Assembly: GCA_037113605.1 (NCBI GenBank)
Contig: CM073732.1
Coordinates: 3,038,001-3,102,000 of the forward strand
Reading direction: 5' to 3'
DNA: 64,000 nucleotides
Source: Calophaca sinica
Lineage: Eukaryota > Streptophyta > Magnoliopsida > Fabales > Fabaceae
How positions within the stretch are numbered: the first letter of the stretch is position 1; each line of letters begins with the position of its first letter. Under the pieces are notes generated by a model. That model was not told the DNA's origin. It did no database searches and was given only the letters and a program-made list of their open reading frames with translations. A program made the position numbers and the translations under genes. Shown piece by piece: positions 48,617-60,878 of the stretch.

Positions 48617-49262
48617 GAGCGAAGGCATGCATTGGAGGGAATTTGTTTTCAAAGTTGGCAAGTTTGGCCAATCAAGCAATCATAGATATCCCAAGGCGTC
48701 TAGAGGAGGCGATACGGCGATGCACCCACCGAATACTCCAGTCAATGTTTACAAGTTTATTGAATTTTGTAAAGTTTGATAGAAGAATTGAGAGAAAAAT
48801 TTGGTTGTCCTATAAAGAAGAAAAAAGGGACAGCTAATTGCTGAGGCTTTAGTTTGAGTGAATTATACTATTTATGTTTCTCATCAACAAAGGATTTGTC
48901 ATTTTGCTTGTTGATCCCATTTTATTCTCCAAATTACTTAACGCTTTTAAAAAAAAATGGATAATTCCAACAAAGCAATGAGGCCTATGGTTCCCTGGTA
49001 CAAAATGAATAGACTCATACATCCACATCCATTCATTCATTTTTTTTTCTTCTTACATACTCATATCATTTTTTTAATCACTCGTAAAATAATCAAACAA
49101 AGCTGATTCCTCGACACCCTTATCGAACTCGCTCTCAATCAAAGATCATGGATGACCAAGAGGTGAAAGAGGGCGTCAACCGGTGAAGGAGCAGATGAGC
49201 AAAGTTTTGGAGCTTCGCGATCCCTAAACAAAGACAAGGCTGCAGATGGGGCTTCTCCAAAG

Positions 49263-50526
49263 ATGAATGATGAAAGTCAAGCTACACCTTCCCACCCACC
49301 TGGCTTTGGTCCTATGCGGTTGCAATATGGTCTCAATACTCAAGGGATGATGGTACCTTTGCAATTTACCCGCGGTCCTACACCTCACCGATTAGCAACC
49401 CTCGAATCAAGTACCACAGTTCCCACTTTACGGACTCACTTTGGTTACACGCCACCTATGGCCAATGATGATCATCGCAAACCATAACCCCCAAGGCCCA
49501 CAGCACAATGGCTTCCCACTATTTGGTCTCCCGCCTGCTACACACCGCCAGTGCTAACAATAACTCTCTGGCGGATTCCCAAGCACTTGTTGTGCAAGAT
49601 GTGGCTCGAGGATCCGGCTCGGGCTGAAACCATACCGGTTCAAAGCTCGACTCCTGGCTTCATGACATACACCTTTCCACCTGGTTATGCACCATCCCAT
49701 CTAGGGAATACTCAAGGAGTCGATGCGCGTAGTGACCCCGTGGTGAATCATCGACCATTTGGTTACCCCTATTATATTCAAGGAAATCCATTGAATCCCA
49801 GGACTAACGCATTGCCTGGTCTCGGCTATGGGAGGACCCAATCTAAGCATCCCGGTTGGGAATCGATTAAATACGATCTGAAGTTGCAAATCCTCGAAGA
49901 TAGGCTAAGATTTGTAGAAGGAGTAAGTTATCTCGGTTCAAGTATCGCTTCAGATCTTTGTCTCGTCTGGGATGTGGTTGTACCGCCAAAGTTCAAGGTG
50001 CGGACTTTGACAAGTATAAAGGGACAACTTGCCCAAAGCCACTTGACCATGTCTTTGTAGGAAGATGGCGTCCTATGCACATGATGATAAACCGATTCAC
50101 TTTTTCCAAGATAGTTTAACGAGGTCAGCATCGAGTTGGTATACACACCTTGAGCGATCTCATATTATTCTTTGGAAAGATTTGGCGGATGCCTTCTTGA
50201 AGCGATATAAGTATAACATTGATATGGCTCTGATAGAATGCGATTTGCAAAACATGGCAAAAAGAGACAATGAGACCTTCAAGGAATATGCCCAACGATG
50301 GAAGGGTAGCGGCCCAAGTGGAACCGCCTCGATTGAAAAAGAAATGGTGGCCATGTTCATGGATACTCTTGATCACCGCTTCTATGACAAAATGATCGAA
50401 ATGTATCCTCAAACTTTTGGATATGGTCATCGTAGGGAAAGAGTTGAAGGAGGAATGAGAAATGGAAAGATTGCCCAAAGTTTCTTTGGAACTAGTAATA
50501 TCAAAGACTCCCAACAAACTTCGTAA
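49263..50526 (+). pseudogene. Ogre gag
   Basis: 49263-49487 is Pro/Gly-rich (HPPGFGPMRLQYGLN). 49551-50060 continues with a Pro/Tyr-rich region, then LQILEDRLRFVEG and VVVPPKFKV. 50065-50526 carries MASYAHDDKPIHFFQDSL, SASSWYTHLER, WKDLADAFLKRYKYN and FKEYAQRWK, the retrotransposon gag domain. Small indels near 50010 and 50040 separate frames that together make one gag. Confidence 0.8.
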
Positions 50527-50822
50527 AGAAGAAAGAAGAAGGGAAACCAATGCTTTGTGATAGCGAGCAGGAGGACAAACACAAGGAAAACCACCCCAAT
50601 TCTTTACCAATTTCCCACATCCTTTTCCATACCCCTACTTGCACCTCCATACATTGCCGCGCCTCTCATAATCCTACCCCGGCCAAACCAACCAATGATG
50701 CCCTTTCGACCACCTTCTCCCATTCAAACACAAGCACACCGGTTGCTCCAACCCAATAGAACCAAAACCGTAAACAACCAAATGACAAAGAAAAGAAAGC
50801 AGTCCAATTTGATCCTATTCCC

Positions 50823-52577
50823 ATGACCTATACGGATTTGTTCCAGCACCTAATCAGTAACTCTTTGATCTTTCCACGCTCAATGAAACCACTCCAACCT
50901 CCCTTCCCAAGAGGATATGACCCAAATGCCAAGTGTGAGGTTCATGCGAGGCGATGGAGTCACACCTGGCGAAAATTGCAAAGCTTTGAAGTCGTGGTTC
51001 AAGATCCGATCAATGCCAAATGGTTGAGTTTAAAGGAGGATGGACCTAATGTGGGTAATAATCCCCTTCCAGGTCATGGAGGTTCAGCAGTCAACGCCAT
51101 TATTGAAGAGTTTAGGGATCAGCCCCTGATAATGAAAGTGGAGGATGTTCGTACTCCCTTGAAGATCATTTATGCCAAACTCTGCGAGTTCGGTATAATT
51201 GAGATGAAATACGATGAGAGGGACTTATGTAGCTTGCATCCCGATGTGATCATTGCATAGAGGAATGCGAGGAATTCAGGCAAATTCTCCAAGAATTGTT
51301 AAGCAGACACTTGATACTGGTAGGTTGTGTGAAGAAAGATGAAAATATATTGACCGCCCGGTCAAGTGAAGAGAAAACACGACCTTCCCAAAACCATTGG
51401 AGATTTGTTACAACAAGCTTGATCAGGCGTGCCTAAACCGATAACTATTCATGTACCAACTCCTTTCCCTTTCAAGAACGCTAATGCGATTGCCATGGGA
51501 TTACTGATATGAAGGTCTTTGTGGACAATTTAGGGGATGACCCGATTAAAGAGGCGGCATCACGGATCCGCAATCCTGCTATCACTAACATCTCGAATCG
51601 GTGGGATAACCCGAAGTGGGCCAATTTATACCCTATCGGACCCATGGACAAAGCTCGCATGAAAAGATAAAGAAGAAGAATCCATTGATAAAGATATGGG
51701 TAATAAGGTAAGCGAGAAGAAAACAAGCAGTATCTGAAGAAGAGGTTTGTGAATTCCTGAAATTTATGAAGCAGAGTGAATACAAGGTGGTGGATCAGTT
51801 GAATCATACTCCTGCAAAAATATCTGTGTTATCACTGCTGCTGAATTCTGAGCACCATAGGGATCATTGATGAAAGTGCTAAATGAATCTCATGTCACCC
51901 ACGACATCACGGTGAACCAATTCAACGGGATTGTGGGTAATATTGTTGCTAGTAATTACCTTACCTTCACTGATGAAGAAATTCCAGTTGAAGGAACAGG
52001 GCATAACAAAGCATTGCACATATCTGTGAAGTGTGGAGACTATATCCTTGCTAGGGTGCTCGTCGATAATGGGTCATCTCTAAATGTTATGCCAAAATCT
52101 ACCTTGGCAAAGTTGTCTGTTGACAGATCATATATGAAGCCCAGCACCATGGTGGTAAGAGCCTTCGATGGGTCTAGAAGAGAGGTTATTGGAGAAATCA
52201 AGCTACCTATACAAGTCGGCCCTCGCATATTTGAGGTAGTCTTTCAGGTGATGGAAATCGTACCAGTATACAGCTGCCTCCTTGGAAGACCATGGATCCA
52301 TTCAGCTGGAGTTGTGCCTTCAACTTTACACCAAAATCTGAAATTTTCAATGGATAATAAATTGGTGACTGTCTCTGGTGAAGAAGAGATGCTAGTAAGC
52401 AAGCCGTCCTCCACGCGCTATATTGAGGCTGCAGAAGAAGCTCTTGAGACGTCTTTTCAAACGTTGGAGATTGCAAATGCCACTTTCGCAGGAGAAAGAG
52501 TCCTAATGAAGAAACCAAAATTGTCTGAAACCTCCACGATGATCGCTAAAGTTATGATGAAAGGAGGGTATCAGTAG
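50823..52577 (+). pseudogene. Ogre gag-pro junction and aspartic protease
   Basis: 50823-51260 has the gag tail, with YTDLFQHLISNSLI, a ruined CxxH zinc-knuckle area, WLSLKEDGPNVGNNPLPGHG. 51867-52577 is an intact 236-residue block with the retropepsin-like domain: YILARVLVDNGSSLNVMPKS holds the catalytic DNGS variant (D-N-G rather than D-T/S-G, usual for Tat elements), and GRPWIHSAGVVPSTLHQ follows. It would process the polyprotein. Confidence 0.82.
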
Positions 52578-53499
52578 GATGTGGATTGGGAAGATATGAA
52601 CAAGGGATCGTGATCTTTGGTAGAACTTCCAGGATAACAAGAACGGATATGGGTTGGGATCTGAACCTATGATTTGACAAAGAGAATTGCCAAAGAAAGA
52701 AAAGAAAAGAGGATAGCTAGGCTGGAAGGCGAGGAGCCAAAAGATGAGAGTATTCCCATCTGTGACATCGTGCAAAGCTTTGAGTGCAAGAATATTGGAT
52801 CCGAATCAAATAGCAGCTATCAAGGATGATCGCAGTACAGAAAACGACAATGTCAACCTTGTCCGCCCTTGCTCACCGAATGAAGAACTTGGAAATTGGG
52901 AGATCGTTGAGTTTCCCGTGATCTTTGATTCAAAGTAATTATGTAATGCAAATTCTATTGCTCTGCCCAAGGCCTTAGAATAATTTATTGTCAAAAAGGG
53001 CGCACATGTTTCATTTCAGTACCATTATCAATAAAATGCACTTTGAATTTTCCAATCATTTCTCTTTTATTTCCTTTTCCATCTTTTCCATCTCTCTTCA
53101 TTTTTTTTTTCGCTTTTTCATTTCGTTATTTTTAACTAATGCAGATCCAAAAACATTGTCTTCGAAAATAATGATGCCAGTAACTTATACTATAATTTTG
53201 AATACCCCATTAATCATACTGAGGAAGATAATGAGGACAATTGGGATACCCCTCCTGAATTAATGAAGTTGGTGGAACAAGAAGCTAAAGTGATTCAACC
53301 CCACGAGGAAGAAACTGAAACAATCAATCTGGCCTTTGAAAGCGACAAGAAAGAAGTTAGGATTGGAACCACAATGAAAAGCGATGGCGCGAAAAATTGG
53401 TTAAACTCCTATTTGAATATGCGGATGTTTTTCGGCGTGGACATACCAAGATATGCCTGGATTAGATAATAGCATAGTCGAGCACAAATTATCATTAAA

Positions 53500-54245
53500 A
53501 CCCGAGTGCCCACCCCAGCAAGCGGTTTGAGAAGGATGAAGCGGAGATGTCACTCAAGATTAGAGATGAGGTAAAAAAGCGATTAGACAGGTTTTTACGT
53601 CATTGCAAAATACCCTCAATGGGTGGCTAATATTGTTCCAGTCCCAAAGAAAGACGGAAAGGTCCGAATGTGTGTTGACTATAGAGATCTAAACAGGGCC
53701 AGCCCTAAGGATGACTTCCCTTTGCCACATATTGATGTCTTGGTAGATAGCACAGCTCAACACTCTGTCTTTTCTTTCATGGATGGATATTCTGGCTATA
53801 ATCAAATCAAGATGGCTCCCGAAGATATGGAAAAAATCACATTTATCACTTTATGGGGAACTTTCTGTTACAAAGTAATGCCGTTTGGATTAAGAAATGC
53901 TGGAGCAACATACCAAAGAGCAATGGTGGCTTTGTTCCATGACATGATGCACAAAGAGATAGAGGTCTACGTGGATGACATGATTGTAAAATCCAAAACA
54001 GAGGAAGGCCATGCCATTAACCTACAAAAACTTTTGAGCGATCGAGGCGATATAAACTCAGGTTAAACCCAGCTAAGTGTAGTTCTGGTGTAAGGTCAGG
54101 CAAGGTGCTAGGGTTTATAGTTAGCCAGAAGGGAATAGAAGTTGATCCGGACAAAGTAAAAGCAATCCTCGAAATGCCGACTCCTCGCACCGAAAAAGAA
54201 GTTCGTGGATTCTTGGGAAGACCGAACTACATCGCCAGGTTTATA
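53500..54245 (+). pseudogene. Ogre reverse transcriptase
   Basis: 53623-54066: VPVPKKDGKVRMCVDYRDLN, FPLPHIDVLVDS, FSFMDGYSGYNQIKM, YKVMPFGLRNAGATYQR and the catalytic VYVDDMIVKS. A break at about 54030 shifts to a frame reading RLNPAKCS, GKVLGFIVSQKGIEVDP, KEVRGFLGRPNYIARF. All RT motifs are present. Only indels interrupt. Confidence 0.9.
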
Positions 54246-54262
54246 TCGACTAATCGCTACTT

Positions 54263-54800
54263 GTGAGCCAATTTTCAAGTCTTTGTGTAAGAATCAGGAT
54301 ACCAAATGGAACGACAATTGCCGAGAAAGCTTTTGAGAAAATCAAGCAAGATTTACAAGATCCACCGGTTTTGATACCCCCTGTGCCAGGGAGACCCCTC
54401 ATCATGTACTTAACAGTATTGGACGAATCAATGGGTTGTGTGCTAGGACAACATGATGAATCTGGTAAAAAGGAGCATACCATTTACTACTTGAGCAAGA
54501 AATTCACTAGCTGCGAGATGAGGTATTCATTGTTAGAACGAACGTGTTGCGCGTTAACCTGGGCCGCACATCGTTTGAGACAATATATGCTATCCCATAC
54601 AACCTGTTTGGTGTCCAAAATGGATCCGATCAAGTATATTTTTGAAAAGTCTGCTCTCACAGGAAGAATTGCTCGTTGGCAAATGTTGTTATCTGAGTAC
54701 GATATTGTGTATGTCACCCAAAAGGCAATTAAAGGCGATACCTTAGTCAATACTTGGCTCATCAACCTGTGGAAGACTATCAGTCAATGCAGTGTGATTT
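54263..54800 (+). pseudogene. Ogre RNase H (first, retroviral-type)
   Basis: Contains EAFEKIKQDLQDPPVLIPP, GCVLGQHDESGKKEHTIYYL, SKKFTSCEMRYSLLERTCCA and WQMLLSEYDI, the RT-connected RNase H of Ty3/gypsy. The final ALADHLA-type motif is altered at a CAG word (about 54745). Confidence 0.85.
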
Positions 54801-55588
54801 CCCAGACGAAGACATAATGGCTCTATTTGAAGGAAAAGAAACCCCTGATGGTGAAAAATGGATCTTGTTGTTTGGCGGTGCCTCTAATGCATTGGGACAT
54901 GGGATTGGGTGTCTTTGGTTTCCCAGAAAATCATTTCATTCCATTTACTGCAAGATTGTGTTTTGATTGTACAAACAATATGGCAGAGTATGAGGCATGT
55001 GCCATGGGCATTCAGGCGGCCATTGAATCAAAGGTCAAGATTCTCGAAGTATATGGAGACTCGGCTTTGGTTATCCATCAGTTAAAAGGCGAATGGGAAA
55101 CGAGAGATTCCAAATTAGTTCCTTACCACGATTACATCAAAGAATTGATGGAACAGTTTAATGAAGTCACCTTCCATCACATTCCGCGTGAAGATAATCA
55201 GCTAGCGGACGCCTTAGCTACTCTATCATCAATGTTCAAAATCAGTAACAGGGATAGCCTACCGCTCATAAAAATACAGAATCACGACCGACCAGCACAC
55301 TGCCTAGCAATAGAAGGAGAGCCTGATGGCAAACCCTGGTATTACGACATCAAACGATACATCACGAATAGAGAATATCCTCCTAATGTCTCAGAGAATG
55401 ATAAAAGAGCATTAAGGCGTTTGGCAATGGGATTCTTTCTAAACGGCGAAGTGCTCTACAAGAGAAACCACGACATGGTACTTCTTAGGTGTGTTGATAA
55501 GACCGAGGCGGAAAAGATTATGCGAGAGGTTCATGAAGGTTCCTTTGGGACTCACGCAAAGCAGACGCAATGGCAAGAAAAATCTTGA
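54800..55588 (+). pseudogene. Ogre archaeal-type RNase H (aRNH)
   Basis: First strand in one frame (WILLFGGASNALGHGIG), then after a shift TNNMAEYEACAMGIQAAIES, VYGDSALVIHQLKGEWETRD, HIPREDNQLADALATLSS. The Asp/Glu/Asp set of an additional RNase H is visible, and its place between the first RNase H and integrase defines the Tat clade. The tail (MVLLRCVDKTEAEKIM, VHEGSFGTHA) begins the integrase zinc-binding region. Confidence 0.87.
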
Positions 55589-55589
55589 G

Positions 55590-56500
55590 GGCTGGCTATT
55601 ATTGGTTGTCTATGGAGACGATTGTTTCGTTTATGTGAAGAAATGCCACAAATGTCGATTCTGCCGATAATATCCATGTGCCACCAGTCTCTTTGAACAT
55701 CTTGACAAAGCACCATGGCCTTTCTCAATGTGGGGATTGGATGTCATTGGACCCATTGAACCTAAGGCCCCCAATGGACACCGTTTCATTCTTGTCGCAA
55801 TCGACTATTTCACTAAATGGGTTGAAGCGGCTTCATATTTGAGTGTGACAAAAAATGTGGTTGTCAAATTCATCAAGAGAGATTTGATCTGTCGCTATGG
55901 TTTGCCAAATAAGATTATCACTGATAATGGGACTAATTTGAACAACAAGATGATGAAGGAGGCGTGTAATGACTTCAAGATCCAACATCATAATTCCTCA
56001 CCATACCGCCCAAAGATGAATGGGCGATTGAAGCCGCAAATAAGAACATCAAGAAGATTGTCCAAAAGATGGTGGTAACATTTAGAGACTGGCACGAAAT
56101 GCTCCCTTTCGCCTTGCAGTTATCGGACTTGATTCGCACCTCAACAGGCAACCACTTTCTCGGTGTATGGAATGGAAGCGGTGCTTCCCATTGAAGTCGA
56201 GATCCTCGTTAAGGGTATTGATGGAGACAAAACTAGAAGAGGCGAGAATGGGTTCAGGCTCGGTGGATCAATTGAATCTCATTGAAGAAAAGAGAGTGAT
56301 GGCCTTATGTCATGGGCAACTATATCAAAGACAGGATGAAGAGGGCTTACGAAAAGAAAGTTCGCCTCTGGGAATTCCAAGAAGGAGACCTTGTACTCAA
56401 GAAGATTTTGCTCATCCAAAAGGATTCTCGTGGAAAATGGACTCCAAATTATGAAGGTCCGTATGTTGTGAAAAAGCTTTTTACGGAGGAGCCTTAATCC
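55590..56500 (+). pseudogene. Ogre integrase
   Basis: 55620-55700 holds the CHKCR-type HHCC remnant. 55728-56078 has WGLDVIGPIEPKAPNGHRFI (first Asp), YFTKWVEAASY, KIITDNGTNL (second Asp). The catalytic Glu region (EAANKNIKK) is present at about 56028-56060 but one base out of frame at AATGGGCGATTGAAG. 56312-56497 carries KVRLWEFQEGDLVLKK and WTPNYEGPYVVKK, the C-terminal domain. Confidence 0.87.
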
Positions 56501-56559
56501 TCACAAGGATGGGACGGTGAAGATCTCCCGCTCCCAAAGAAATTCTGATGCAGTCAAAA

Positions 56560-57435
56560 ATATTATGCCTAAAAAAACATATAAAAACCAAGCAAAAGTG
56601 AGCTCGCTAGGTTGAAAACCTGAAAGAGGCGACCTAGGCAAAAATTAGAGCGACCGTTGGATTGAAAACTTGAAAGAGCAATCCAAGCAAAAGTTAAGTC
56701 TGAAATCGGACATTGAAGAAGGTGACGCATCAAGGGGCTTACCCAACTGTGGCGATTCTATATATTTTCGTAAGTAGAGTAATGAGTAATCAAAGTTATG
56801 GATATGGGAAGTCGGCATTTGTTCCTATAAAGACACAAACTATAAAATATCCGCTTAGTTATTGTCTTTCTTTGTTTTTCTTCTTCCGCATTTTCTTGAT
56901 GTATCTTCAAGTCTGTGTAACTTCAGTCCTTGTACACATGACTCTTTTTTTTGAATACCAAACACCTCCGTTCTCGTATTTCAAAATGTTGTTTTATGAT
57001 AATAGACACTGAATTGTGAAGCATGTGATGATATGGGAAAGCATTACAGTTATTATATACATCTTAAGAATCACGAGGAAACGCCAAATCTCAACAAATA
57101 AGTTTCAAAAAGGGCAAAAGGATTACCTTTAAAAAATAATTAGCGCTGCATCGATAACTCGCGCTCCCTCCCAGTCGAAGGCATAGCATGACTAAATCCG
57201 ATGAATATCAATCCGTCCCATATCTTTAAGCACTAGAGATCATACGGACGAGAATCGATAAAAATAATAATCGCATTGCATACATGCATCACATACCATA
57301 TATCAGTGCATCATCTTCATATCACCACCTTTTAGCCGCTTTGTTACACCTGGTCCGTGCACCAAATTTTGATCCTTCCTTCGTTTACAAACAATGCGCC
57401 TAGCATTGGTCCTTTATTTTGCTTTCTAAGCGACA
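56560..57435 (+). other. Ogre 3' non-coding region
   Basis: Between integrase and the tandem array. Contains repeated GAAAACCTGAAAGAGGCGACC-type phrases at 56610-56700 (two or three copies of a TTGAAAACYTGAAAGAG unit). No domain. Confidence 0.45.
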
Positions 57436-57439
57436 CGCC

Positions 57440-58150
57440 AAGTATCGCTCACTCTTTATTGCTTTTCGATCACCGCGTCAGTACCCGACCTGGCGGAGAT
57501 CCTTCTTTATAATTTTCTGATAAATGCGCCGAGCATCACCCCTTTTTATTGCTTTCCGATCACCGCGTCAGTACCCGACCTGGCGGTAGTCCCTCATTAT
57601 TGCTTTTTTGACCAACATATCAGTTCCGGACCTGATGTTGATCCTTCTTTATTGCTTTCCATCGACGCGTCAATACCCTACTTGGCGTCGAACCTTCCGA
57701 TCACCGTGTCAGTACCCGACCTGGCGGCGATCCTTCTTTATTGCTTTCCATCGACGCGTCAATACCTTATTTGACGTCAAACCCTCTTTACTGCTTTCCG
57801 ATCACCGCGTCAGTACCCGACCTGGCGGAGATCCTTCTTTATAGTTTTTTTGATAAACGCGCTGCCGTTAATCCTCATTATTGCTTTAGATCACCGTCGA
57901 TTGCGACCTGGCGGAGATCGCTTCTTTATAGTTTTTTTTTGATAAACGCGCCAAGCGTTAATCCTCATTATTGCTTTCGATCACCGCGTCGATGCGACCT
58001 GGCGAAGATCCTTCTTTATAGTTTTTACGATAAACGCGCAAGCGTTAATCCTCTTTATTGCTTTTAGATTACCTCGTCGATGCAGACCTGGCGTATTCCT
58101 TCCTTATCACTTTCCGATTAAACGCATCAGCGTTGATCCTCATTGTCATT
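57440..58150 (+). repeat. Ogre 3' tandem array, about 90-bp unit
   Basis: CGATCACCGCGTCAGTACCC followed by GACCTGGCGG recurs near 57469, 57559, 57699, 57801, 57887, 57979 and 58070 with TCCTTCTTTATTGCTTTC spacers and an alternate GATAAACGCGCCGAGC sub-unit. Tandem arrays in the 3' UTR are typical of Tat elements and are known seeds of satellite DNA. Confidence 0.85.
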
Positions 58151-58255
58151 CCTCACGTCAAGTTCAAGACAAAATTAGTGTATTTATCTTTAGCTCTATT
58201 TTATGACAAAAATATAACAACCATTGTTGTTTGCATTTTCTAATAAAATATAACT

Positions 58256-58267
58256 AAAGAGGGCAGC
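58256..58267 (+). other. Ogre polypurine tract
   Basis: AAAGAGGGCAGC directly precedes the 3' LTR, the expected plus-strand primer site. Confidence 0.75.
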
Positions 58268-60873
58268 TGTTATACCCCAATTTTGTCCGCTCATATTTTC
58301 ATTTTTTTTGGTCCGCTAGAAAGTGGGGAGGTCGCCATCGAGCCGAGGTCGCGTGCCGAGTGTGGAGAAGTCGCGTCATCGAGGTCGCGTGAAGAGTGTG
58401 GAGAGGTCGCGCGTCGGTGGTCGCGGTCGTGGAGAGGTCGTATGCCGAAGTTGTGGAGAGGTCGTCGCCGAGTCGTGGGGAGGTCGCGTCTCGAGCCGAG
58501 GTCGCGTCGAAGCTATGGAGAGGTCGCGTCTCGAGGTCGGCGTCTTGGCCGAGCCGTGGAGAGGTCGTATGCCGAGCCGTGGAGAGGTCGTCTGCCGAGT
58601 CGTGGGAGGTCGCGTCATCGAGCCGAGGTCGCGGCCGGGAGAGGTCGCGTCTGAAAGCCGAGGTCGCGTCTTGGCCGAGTCGTGGAGAGGTCGTATGCCG
58701 AGCCTGGGGAGATCGTATCTTGCCGAGCTAGGGATAGGTCGTTTGGAAATCGATGTCGGACACCAAGTGTGTCTGAGAATCATTTCAGATCCGTGTTTCA
58801 CTTTTTAATCTTTACGGACAAATCCCTTTAATGCATCCTCATAAATTATTTTGGGCCAATTTTAGCCCAATTGCGATCCGTTACAAGCGTTATTAACAAA
58901 AACCTAAAATTCAAACTGAAAATCAAAGTCGATTTCCACACTTCACCCTTCACAAAGTCATCTGCATATCTTCACCAAAGTCCTCTGCATATCTCCTCGA
59001 CCACTCTACAAACTATGTCTTCTGACTATATGTCCCCCATAGGCCTCTTGCTTTTTCTTCATCTGCCAACCAAGTTTGACAAACAATGCAATTTAATCAA
59101 AAAAAGGAGGAGCACCATTGTTGAAGTCACGGCTGATTGCAATTTTTTTTCAAACCATTGATATCATCTCAGACTTTGCACATGTTACCATCTCCTCAAC
59201 ATCATTTTAGCACACACTTAGCATACAAGTTGCAACCTCAAGTTGACAAACTGAACCTTTTTTTTTATAAATAGTAGAGCAAGAAGAGAGAACAAGGGGG
59301 ACGGAAGAAAAATTGCACTTAATTTCAGAATTGGATATCTCATTCTTGGTACCAATTATACACAATAATTTGAGAGAAAATTGAGAGAAAAAAAGAGAAG
59401 AACTAAAAAAAAAACGCAGAAGAAGCAAACAGAAGAAAGAAGAAGCAGAAGAAAAAAAGGTTTCTCTTCTTCCTCCTTCACCTTCCCCTTGTTCCTCCTT
59501 TCTCTCCCCACGATCTCCCCTCCCCTTTTGTTTTCTTCACATCTCGCACCACCACCCTCCTCCCAAACTTCTTCTCTCTCTCTCTCTCTCTCTCTCTCCT
59601 TCCCCTCCTTCCCTCCCGTTTCTCTTTTTCTTTCTTGGCAGCGGCGCTGCTTCTCACTTTTTGATTGTGTTTTTATGTGTGTATGTGTTCTCAGCTTATT
59701 AGGTTTAGCATCCCCCTTTTTTTTTTTTTTCCAATCCTTTCCCTTTCTTTTCATGCGACTGCTTCTTTTATTTCCTATTTTATTTTTTTATTTTTATTTT
59801 TGTTATTTAAAGTGGGCTGCAGCCCATCCTTTCACCTTTTTTTTATTTTATTTCTTTTTTTATTTTATTTGTTTCTTTTGTTGTTTTTTTAGTGGGTTTT
59901 ATTTGTTTCTTTTATTATTTTTTTTAGTGGGCTCAGTCCATTCTCCTTTTTACTCTTTGGGCTTTAGCCCACTTAACTCCTCTTTTTTTTTTTTATTTGT
60001 CAAACCCTTTTCCTTTATCATTTATTCAATAAATATGAACACCTTTTTTTTACTAGTCAAACTAATACGATTTCATTCAACTAAATTTTGCATACCAGTT
60101 TTGAGACCCTATTTTTCTTGAAAATCACATGAAAAAAAAATCATGAAAATTAATTTATTAGTAATGATTACTCGAGATTGCTTCCCGTTTAGTCATTACA
60201 AATATCTTAATTTTCTGAATAAAAATGGGTTATTAGTAAGGACCACTCTTGATTGCTTCTTGTTTGGTCCCCATGAAAACCTATCATCTTCATAAAAATA
60301 AAATTAAGTTTTTTACTAGTAATGATCACTCGAGATTGCTTCCCGTTTGATCATTACGAACACTGTTAATTTTCTAAACAAAATAGGTTGTTAATGAGGA
60401 CCACTCTTGATTGTTTCTTGTTTGGTCCTTACAAAACTACCTTTTTCCATCAAAAAATATACAATTAAAATCAACCAACACACAACCATTTTCTACCCAA
60501 GAACTACGTAGCCTTTGATTTCTCCACTTTGCACTGAGATACGTGGAGCAGGAGCCCACTCTGTCAGCGCAAAAATAAACGACTTTTATTAAGTCCTCTT
60601 TTTACCTTGGTTAATTTTTTAAAATAAAAGGAAATAAAAATTTTTTAGAAGTTAATAAATTTTGCACAATTAGTTAGAGGTAACCTTTTTCGAAAGGATG
60701 TCGTGGGGTGCTAATACATTCCCTACGCATAATCGACTCCCGAACCCAAATCCGGTCTTAAGGACCACTTTTCTTCAAAAAAGGTTTTTCCAATATTTTT
60801 CCTTCGAAAATAAATTATTGGTGGCGGCTCCATTAAACTCGAATAAATCCCTCCGGATTTTTCGGTCGCTACA
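58268..60873 (+). repeat. Ogre-type 3' LTR
   Basis: 2606 bp, collinear with the 5' LTR. Outside CAG/CTG-containing words and poly-T tracts the two are highly similar. It ends CTACA before CCGAT. Confidence 0.9.
58325..58740 (+). repeat. LTR minisatellite, 3' copy
   Basis: Counterpart of the 43395-43815 array. Many CTG words present in the 5' copy are missing or altered here. Confidence 0.85.
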
Positions 60874-60878
60874 CCGAT

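Larger units (their letters stand above)
43351..60873 (+). mobile_element. Ty3/gypsy Tat/Ogre-type LTR retrotransposon, 17.5 kb
   Basis: LTRs 43351-45926 and 58268-60873, both starting TGTTATACCCCAATTTTGTC, flanked by the exact 5-bp duplication CCGAT (43346-43350 and 60874-60878). Internal order on the plus strand: PBS-like site, extra ORF1, gag, protease with DNGSS active site, RT, RNase H, archaeal-type RNase H, integrase, tandem 3' region, PPT. RT before integrase places it in Ty3/gypsy. The additional RNase H, the ORF1 upstream of gag and the DNG protease are hallmarks of the Tat/Ogre lineage. All ORFs are interrupted in this copy as given. Confidence 0.93.

Noticed and set aside
59381..60121. 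246-codon plus ORF in the 3' LTR (and 44465-44977 in the 5' LTR)
   Set aside because: CT- and T-rich leader sequence gives Ser/Leu/Phe strings; the reading frame differs in length between the LTRs and no domain is visible.
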